NCBI GenBank assembly: GCA_041484845.1
Contig: JBGPIK010000265.1
Location: forward strand, 1 to 9,712
Source: JBGPIK01 sp041484845
Lineage (GTDB): Bacteria > Desulfobacterota > Binatia > UBA9968
Reading direction: 5' to 3'
Length of the DNA stretch: 9,712 nucleotides
How positions within the stretch are numbered: the first letter of the stretch is position 1; every line of letters starts with the position of its first letter. Below are positions 5,222-9,712 of this stretch, in pieces. A model generated the notes under the pieces. It worked only from the letters and a program-made list of their open reading frames with translations, searched no databases and had not been told where the DNA came from. The position numbers and the translations under genes are program-made.

Positions 5222-6274
5222 TCATTTTATTTTCAAGAGCATCTCGTTGAACAGAGCCTGATACGCCGCGTAATTCTTTCCTAACCTCGGATCACTCGGG
5301 TACAGTTTGAGCCCTTGAATCTTCCTGACGATCGCGTTTTCAGCGAAAATGCCCTTTCTACTCGGGACTTCCGTTCTAGCTAGCAATCTCTGGCCTTCTT
5401 CTGAGAGCACGAAATCTATGTACAGTTTTGCAGCATTGGAATGAGGAGCACTCGCGGCAAGAAAGACTGGATGCAATTTCGCAATTAAGGGCTCGGCGGC
5501 GACTGGTTCAATCGGCGCTCCCTGTCCAATTAACTCAGCCACGCTTGATACGTATAAGTTCAACGCTATGGGGAACTCGCCCGCGCCGAGAAGTTGGGCT
5601 TGCAGCCTCCTCCCACGGCGGGGAATAAGCTCCTGATCGCCAAGTCTTTTCATAAACCTCAAACCGTTGCCTTTCCCCATGATCGCGAGCATATTGCCGA
5701 ACCATTCTGCGTCTTCCTGATCGATCGAGATTCTCCCCTTCCATTTTGGATCCAACAAATCTTTGTATGATTCTGGGACATCGCGTCTTGCCACCAACTT
5801 CTTGTTGTAGGCGATGACACCGACGTTGACGAAAACGTCGCACCAGAATCCGTCCGGGTCCCGAAACCCTTGCGGATAAAAAGCCGCTTCCGGCGACAGA
5901 TATTGAGCCGCCAATCCCTTTTCCTTCAAAACCTCGGCTTCAAAACCTCCTATTTGGACGACGTCGACCGCGTGCCTCCCGGTCTGGTATTCAGTCATAA
6001 TTCTTGGCAGGAGCCTTCCGGTCCCGCCCCGATAAAGGCCAGTGGTGATAGCAGGATAGCGCTTTTCAAAAGCTCTCAATAAGTCCATGCTTTGCGATTG
6101 CGTTTGAGTCGAATAGAGAACCATTCTCGCTTCTTTTTTTGCTCCTGCAATCAGCTGGGCTGTTCTTTGGTCCTCTCTGGAACCGGCCGCGCGTACGGCG
6201 TGCGCCGAAGGCACCAAGATCATTACGACGGTCAGTAAACAGACACTGACGGTTCTTGATTCGCCTCGGTTCAC
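5222..6274 (-). CDS. Iron(III)/polyamine-type ABC transporter substrate-binding protein
   Basis: A 350-residue exported solute-binding protein of the class II type that includes ferric-ion, spermidine and thiamine binders, unlike the NMT1-type SBPs elsewhere in the window. Residues 1-26 are a signal peptide ending SAHA. Family features in order: AKKEARMVLYST (45-56), LLRAFEKRYPAI (65-76), YRGGTGRLLPRIMTEYQTGR (81-100), DVVQIGG (104-110), a VGVIAYNKKLV strand, YKDLLDPKWKGRISID, and a C-terminal segment HSNAAKLYIDFVLSEEGQRLLA, all typical of ferric SBPs. Ligand tyrosines cannot be assigned with certainty, so the substrate stays open. I prefer GTG at 6274 because GGAG lies six bases upstream; ATG at 6286, four codons earlier, has no visible site. 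It was followed in the same operon by the MmgE/PrpD-like gene now degraded at 5009-5209. Confidence 0.88.
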   Translation of the reverse strand: MNRGESRTVSVCLLTVVMILVPSAHAVRAAGSREDQRTAQLIAGAKKEARMVLYSTQTQSQSMDLLRAFEKRYPAITTGLYRGGTGRLLPRIMTEYQTGRHAVDVVQIGGFEAEVLKEKGLAAQYLSPEAAFYPQGFRDPDGFWCDVFVNVGVIAYNKKLVARRDVPESYKDLLDPKWKGRISIDQEDAEWFGNMLAIMGKGNGLRFMKRLGDQELIPRRGRRLQAQLLGAGEFPIALNLYVSSVAELIGQGAPIEPVAAEPLIAKLHPVFLAASAPHSNAAKLYIDFVLSEEGQRLLARTEVPSRKGIFAENAIVRKIQGLKLYPSDPRLGKNYAAYQALFNEMLLKIK

Positions 6275-6286
6275 GTTCCGCTCCAT

Positions 6287-6749
6287 TCAGCAAGTGCTAA
6301 GGGTCCGGCCTGGTATCGAACCATCTTAGCCGCCTCACAGTCAAGGCCGTTTACCATCGCATAGGCGCAATGGAAAAGGGGTCCGCTTTTAAATCATGGG
6401 AGCAATCCCGAGGACAGTATACAGCAATTGACAAGTAGCATAAGACGGATGCAAACTCTTCCTTCGTGCGGCCTGTCCGTCTACATGATCCTCTCTGAAT
6501 TCACGGTGGGCTCGCCATGTTGTGCAATTGCGCAAGCGCGTACTACGCTTGACGGCGTGACCTCGGCAAGTCAGTCGTTTTTCCTGTTCGTCGTCGGTCT
6601 GGATATTTTTGACGCCGGGGCTTGTCCCGTGCTAATTTGCGCAAACCCACATTTGGCTCGGTGCTTCGACCTTAGCGCGGGTAGGAGAAAGGCTCAAACC
6701 ATCGCTTTAGTCGGATGAAACAAAAACTCCGTGAAAGGCAACGAAACAA
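6287..6749. other. Divergent intergenic region, no supported gene
   Basis: This 463-base gap separates the leftward SBP gene from the rightward OCD-like gene. It holds a candidate promoter for the latter (6609-6636) and a perfect TTGACA at 6428-6433 with no matching -10 at the right distance. A 96-codon frame (6428-6718, TTG start) has no ribosome binding site, no recognisable motif and an unusual Cys/Ser/Thr-rich content, so I do not call it. No terminator or large repeat was seen. Confidence 0.6.
6609..6636 (+). promoter_or_regulatory. Candidate promoter for the OCD-like gene
   Basis: TTGACG (6609-6614) and GCTAAT (6631-6636) are separated by 16 bases and match the sigma70 hexamers at five and four of six positions. 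The leader would be about 105 bases. This is the best match in the gap but weak evidence alone. Confidence 0.3.
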
Positions 6750-7841
6750 ATGACAGTCACATCGAATCGCGAAGTCTTGCTTCTCAATAACACGGAAGTC
6801 GAAAAGTTGCTGACCATCAAGGATGTGATCCTTGCATTAGACGAGGCATATCTGGAGCTAGATCGGGGTCGTACTGCCAATCGTCCTCGAACCTTCACCT
6901 TCTCGCCGACAGACACGGGCCGCTTCGTTGCTAACACACACGAGGGCATTATCCGTAACCACGGGGTTTATGATATTCGCATTGTAACCCACAGCCGCCC
7001 TGATCCGACGATCGATCCAACCAAGGTGAATTACTTTCACGGCGCGCTTAACTGCTCGCTCGACCTCCTCTACGACATTAACGGGGGCGATCTGCTAGCG
7101 ATCATCCATGATGGCTATCTCCAAAAGATGCGAGTGCAAGCCACGAATGCCATAGCGGCGCGTTACATGGCCAGGAAGAATACCAAAACCATGGCCCTGA
7201 TCGGCTCGGGTTGGCAAGCCACGGCTGCTATTGAAGCCATGCGTTTCGTGCGTCCGATCGAGAAGGTCAACGTCTTTAGTCGTAATCCGGAGAACCGAGC
7301 CCGTTTTGTGAACCAAATGCGTCCTATCTACAAAGACATGGACATCCGTGCTTTCGACACGGCTGAGCAGGCCGTCAAAGGATCCGACATGGTGGTCGCC
7401 GCCACCACATCCAATGTTCCAGTTTGCCGAGGGGAATGGATCGAGAAGGGAATGCATCTTACGGGAATCTTACCTTACGAGTTCGATTTAGCGTGCTACA
7501 AGAAGGCGGACTATATCGTGATCTTCAATCGGCTCCACGGTCGAGATTATGCGCTGCGGCGTGGCCCCGAAGAGGAACCCTTGGACATACCGCCGCACGC
7601 GGAACTGATAAAAGACGCGCCGGAAATCGCCGACCTGGTTTCCGAAAAGGTGCCCGGCAGAGCCGGAGACGATCAGATCACGATCTTTGCCAACGGCGGC
7701 CACGGCTGGGGGCATGACGGAGGACCAGGTTACGGGATTCAATTCACTGCGATGGCCAAACTGATCTACGATCGGGCAAAAGAACGAGGCGTGGGGCGCA
7801 AGCTCCCACTCGAATGGTTTCAGCAAGATGTCAATTCATAG
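6750..7841 (+). CDS. Ornithine cyclodeaminase / mu-crystallin family oxidoreductase
   Basis: A 363-residue cytosolic protein of the OCD/mu-crystallin family, whose members act on amino acids or cyclic imines with NAD(P): ornithine cyclodeaminase, alanine dehydrogenase, ketimine reductases and siderophore-precursor synthases. The N-terminal half has the family's substrate part, including MRVQATNAIAARYMARK (127-143), where Arg128 fits the carboxylate-binding arginine. The Rossmann fold follows with ALIGSGWQA (149-157), then VNVFSRNP (173-180) and VVAATTS (215-221). Two places differ from the common pattern: the usual 'G-[SA]-x-x-P-x-x-x-E-L-D' loop is shortened to GILPYEFDL (239-247), and the usual 'S-x-G-x-A-x-Q-D' near the end is replaced by a Gly/His segment, GGHGWGHDGGPGYGIQF (316-332). 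The length is also above the usual 310-340. The exact reaction is therefore unknown. AAGG lies 11 bases before the ATG. It is followed 91 bases on by an SBP gene in the same direction, so they may form one transport-catabolism unit. Confidence 0.88.
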   Translation: MTVTSNREVLLLNNTEVEKLLTIKDVILALDEAYLELDRGRTANRPRTFTFSPTDTGRFVANTHEGIIRNHGVYDIRIVTHSRPDPTIDPTKVNYFHGALNCSLDLLYDINGGDLLAIIHDGYLQKMRVQATNAIAARYMARKNTKTMALIGSGWQATAAIEAMRFVRPIEKVNVFSRNPENRARFVNQMRPIYKDMDIRAFDTAEQAVKGSDMVVAATTSNVPVCRGEWIEKGMHLTGILPYEFDLACYKKADYIVIFNRLHGRDYALRRGPEEEPLDIPPHAELIKDAPEIADLVSEKVPGRAGDDQITIFANGGHGWGHDGGPGYGIQFTAMAKLIYDRAKERGVGRKLPLEWFQQDVNS

Positions 7842-7861
7842 GGCGCCCAGGTAAAGGAGGG

Positions 7862-7877
7862 CTCCACCCCTGTGGAG
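7862..7877 (+). other. Short hairpin between the OCD-like and SBP genes
   Basis: CTCCAC (7862-7867) and GTGGAG (7872-7877) pair around a CCCT loop. No T run follows (GAAACTAAAG comes next), so it is not a standard terminator. It could tune transcript stability or partial readthrough into the downstream gene. Confidence 0.35.
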
Positions 7878-7932
7878 GAAACTAAAGCAGCACTTTGCTG
7901 AGGCGGTTTCTCTAGCACTGATGGAGTTTACC

Positions 7933-8934
7933 ATGAACGAAAGACCCGGCCACTGGACAAGCATCGCCCTTATCACGCTAGCGCTCTTGCTTATCTGCGG
8001 CGCGTCACCCGCCCAAGAACGGGTCTCGATTTCCTACAGTACCCTAGAAGCGCAAAATGCGAATTTTTTTATCGCCCAGGAAAGAAGGCTGTATCAAAAG
8101 TATAGTGTCGATGCGGACTCTATTTTTATTCCTAGCTCCACGACGGTCGTAACATCCATCATCGCCGGTGCCGTAAAGGTTGGTAACGGCACCGGTGGCA
8201 CTATCGCCAACGCAGGGGTGGGCGGTGCAAACCTTATCGTTGTGGGCTGTTTTCTCAATACGCTTCCCTATGATTTGGTCGTTCAGGAGTCGATCAAAAC
8301 GGCCGAGGGACTCAAAGGCAAACCTCTCGGGATCGCTCGTATCGGTAGTGCGTCAGATGTTGCGGCGCGCGTGCTGCTTCGGGCGCTCGGTCTAGAGCCG
8401 GATAAAGACGTGCCCATTATTCAAGTCGGCGGTTCGTCGGAGCGGGCCGCCGCGTTCCGGACCGGCAAGATCGCTGCGTTCACGACACCACCAGGCGTCA
8501 TTCAACTGGTGAGGGGAATACCTCATCGGGTCCTTATCTCGACCGCCGACTTCCCCAAGACCTTTCCCTTTCCCTATGCTTGTCCCACCACAACCAAGAG
8601 CTTTCTTGCCGGCAACCGCGAGACCATCAGACGGATCATGATGGCGCTGATTGAGGCTACCCATTTTTTCAAAACGCGCAAAGACGAATCAAAAAAGATT
8701 CTTGCCAAATATGCCAGACAAGAGAACGAGAGCTATCTTGAAGCAGCGTACAATGGAAACGCTCCGATGTTTGAGCGTGTCCCATTGGTAAACCGAGTAG
8801 GAATGGAGGTCCAGATCAAAGAGGCGCTCGCGCGAAAACCCGGCGCAAGCATGAAAGTAGAAGATATCGTCGATGACAGTGTCGTCGTACAGCTCGAAAA
8901 AGACGGATTCATCGATCGAATTTTCAAGCAGTGA
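7933..8934 (+). CDS. NMT1/SsuA-like ABC transporter substrate-binding protein
   Basis: A 333-residue exported solute-binding protein. Residues 1-27 form a signal peptide ending ASPA; the cysteine in it is not in a lipobox. The mature part shows VSISYSTLEAQNANFFIAQE (first strand and helix), TTVVTSIIAGAVKVGNGTGG (the 'sample many sites' segment of NMT1-like SBPs), the hinge GLKGKPLGIARIGSASD, and a C-terminal part with RRIMMALIEATHFFKTRKDE that closely parallels the SBP at 142-1161. It ends VVVQLEKDGFIDRIFKQ, again like that protein's end, so the two are paralogues. Start choice: ATG at 7933 has GGAG six bases upstream; that GGAG belongs to an earlier in-frame ATG at 7921, which has no site of its own. 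It lies 91 bases after the OCD-like gene. No permease or ATPase gene follows before 9034. Confidence 0.9.
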   Translation: MNERPGHWTSIALITLALLLICGASPAQERVSISYSTLEAQNANFFIAQERRLYQKYSVDADSIFIPSSTTVVTSIIAGAVKVGNGTGGTIANAGVGGANLIVVGCFLNTLPYDLVVQESIKTAEGLKGKPLGIARIGSASDVAARVLLRALGLEPDKDVPIIQVGGSSERAAAFRTGKIAAFTTPPGVIQLVRGIPHRVLISTADFPKTFPFPYACPTTTKSFLAGNRETIRRIMMALIEATHFFKTRKDESKKILAKYARQENESYLEAAYNGNAPMFERVPLVNRVGMEVQIKEALARKPGASMKVEDIVDDSVVVQLEKDGFIDRIFKQ

Positions 8935-9033
8935 TCGGACACCGACCTGCGCGGGGGCATTGAACCAGTGTCATTATCGGGATCAGGCTTTCTTTCATTG
9001 ACAATTCTTACTTACCTCTGTTAGAGCGTCACC

Positions 9034-9145
9034 ATGACGCGGCTTCCACGACTATTGGCTCCCGGAGTTCTCACATCATCGCACGGGGCAATCAAAGGCG
9101 GAAACCCTTTCGCGATGAGACAGCGACCAAACGTATTTGGCACGA
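9034..9145 (+). pseudogene. N-terminal remnant of a RAYT/Y1 (REP-associated) transposase, copy A
   Basis: ATG at 9034 reads MTRLPRLLAPGVL, then the frame shifts by one step near 9070, and the frame starting at 9072 reads HIIARGNQRRKPFRDET. Together these form the standard start of IS200/RAYT-type transposases (R-P-R-x-x-x-P-G-x-x-x-H-[IV]-x-x-R-G-N-x-[RQ]-x-x-x-F-R-D). The HUH catalytic motif and the tyrosine helix are absent. Similarity fades after about 9136, where a second such gene begins in another frame. It is a dead fragment. Confidence 0.72.
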
Positions 9146-9295
9146 CCTCTTCGCTTGGAATTTGCTGGCGCCCTGTATTATGTGACGTCGCGAGGCGATC
9201 ATCGGGAGAGGAGTTGTTTGGATGACGGCGAATGGCATCATCTCCAGCGAGTCGCCCCTGGCGGGTGCTTGATTTCCACCGGTTTTGAATGTTAA
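9137..9295 (+). pseudogene. N-terminal remnant of a second RAYT/Y1 transposase, copy B
   Basis: In the third frame, TTG at 9137 opens MARPLRLEFAGALYYVTSRG (next residues DHRE), a near-perfect RAYT start (A-R-P-L-R-[LI]-E-[FY]-x-G-A-[LV]-Y-H-V-T-[SA]-R-G-[ND]). The usual YHV histidine is a tyrosine here. The frame continues CLDDGEWHHLQR, runs on without recognisable sequence and stops with TAA at 9293-9295, 52 codons in all. Intact members have about 150-320 residues, so this is a truncated gene. It belongs to a different subgroup from copy A and follows it directly. The start of the H1-like frame overlaps its last bases. Confidence 0.75.
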
Positions 9296-9303
9296 CTAGC
9301 CCC

Positions 9304-9642
9304 ATGAATTTATCTGATCTGACAATTAACCAACTCAAACGGGCTGCCGCGATTAAAGAACAAATCGAGGCTCTGAACAAAGAACTCCGCAGTATCCTCG
9401 GCGCGTCGGCCAAATCCGGAGCTGCGCCAAAGAAAAAGCGGACCATGAGCGCTTCGGTGAAAAGGAAGATTGCGGCTGCTCAAAAAGCAAGATGGGCGAA
9501 CTTTCGACGAGCTAAATCAGCGACGCTTTCAGTCAAACCCGCCGCGGCGGCCAAGAAGAAGAGAATGAGTCCGGCAGCGAAGGCGAGGATGTCGGCCAAA
9601 TTGACGGCTTACTGGGCGGCGAAAAAAGCCGGCAGGAAGTAA
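9304..9642 (+). CDS. Small Lys/Ala-rich histone-H1-like protein
   Basis: A 112-residue, strongly basic, soluble protein with no signal peptide. Residues 7-33 (TINQLKRAAAIKEQIEALNK and on) form a likely coiled coil. Two copies of a basic unit follow: KRTMSASVKRKIAAAQKARW (45-64) and KRMSPAAKARMSAKLTAYWA (86-105), sharing the pattern K-R-x-M-S-x-x-x-K-x-[RK]-x-x-A-x-x-x-A-x-W. They are joined by an Ala/Pro/Lys linker and the end is lysine/arginine rich. Such proteins are usually annotated as hypothetical or histone-H1-like; binding to DNA through the basic units after coiled-coil pairing is inference. The ATG at 9304 starts the coiled coil; ATG at 9289 is five codons earlier and neither has a clear ribosome binding site. 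It sits directly after the transposase remnants and reads as intact. Confidence 0.7.
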   Translation: MNLSDLTINQLKRAAAIKEQIEALNKELRSILGASAKSGAAPKKKRTMSASVKRKIAAAQKARWANFRRAKSATLSVKPAAAAKKKRMSPAAKARMSAKLTAYWAAKKAGRK

Positions 9643-9712
9643 TCGCGGGCAATTTCTGATTAAGTTAAATCGCCAAATCCCGGATGTCTGGGTTCCGCTC
9701 TTGTTCATAAAC

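Noticed and set aside
6428..6718. 96-codon frame with TTG start in the divergent intergenic region
   Set aside because: No ribosome binding site, no motif and an odd composition; chance open frame is more likely.
7862..7877. Rho-independent terminator after the OCD-like gene
   Set aside because: The six-base stem is not followed by a T run.
9034..9225. Single uninterrupted 63-codon frame from ATG 9034 as a real small gene
   Set aside because: Only its first 13 codons make sense as protein; the homology moves to the other two frames, so this is a broken transposase region.

Overview
The window looks like a piece of chromosome from an uncultured, free-living Gram-negative-type bacterium. Base composition is moderate, Shine-Dalgarno-like sites and sigma70-like promoters are visible, and there are many exported ABC-transporter substrate-binding proteins (SBPs). 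Soil and sediment genomes of Desulfobacterota/Binatota, NC10 or Tectomicrobia type often look like this, but nothing here fixes the taxon. No phage, plasmid, CRISPR, tRNA or rRNA signal was seen.

Layout. 1-2350: a leftward two-gene operon of a bicupin protein (1175-2227) followed by an NMT1/SsuA-like SBP (142-1161), with a promoter at 2323-2351 and a perfect palindrome in the leader. 2401-3357: a rightward NMT1-like SBP. 3395-5209: a repeat-rich, gene-decay region. It holds an intact MazE/MazF-type toxin-antitoxin pair (3552-4132) with its own promoter and operator-like dyad. It also holds the last 23 codons of a lost SBP paralogue (4170-4238), a leftward SBP cut after 57 codons that keeps its promoter and ribosome binding site (4295-4468), two 78-bp double-hairpin repeats bounded by GTAG/CTAC (3395-3472, 4775-4852), several other palindromic repeats, and a degraded 5' end of an MmgE/PrpD-like gene (5009-5209) that stops exactly where a TGGGGTCA-bounded repeat begins.

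5222-6274: a leftward iron(III)/polyamine-type SBP, once followed by the MmgE/PrpD-like gene. 6287-6749: a divergent intergenic region. 6750-8934: a rightward ornithine-cyclodeaminase/mu-crystallin family protein and another NMT1-like SBP. 9034-9295: two tandem, frame-broken N-terminal remnants of REP-associated (RAYT/Y1) transposases. 9304-9642: a small lysine/alanine-rich, histone-H1-like protein.

How it fits together. Four intact SBPs from two fold classes, plus remnants of two more, sit beside small-molecule enzymes (bicupin, OCD-like, MmgE/PrpD remnant), with no permease or ATPase gene in the window. This suggests scavenging of diverse organic solutes, with receptors that either share transport machinery encoded elsewhere or act as sensors. 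The SBP loci appear to turn over by duplication and truncation next to palindromic repeats. The GTAG-tagged hairpins together with dead RAYT genes suggest a REP/RAYT system in this lineage. I saw no clearly new defence or biosynthetic system; the best leads are the paired GTAG hairpin repeats and the decay boundaries that coincide with repeats.
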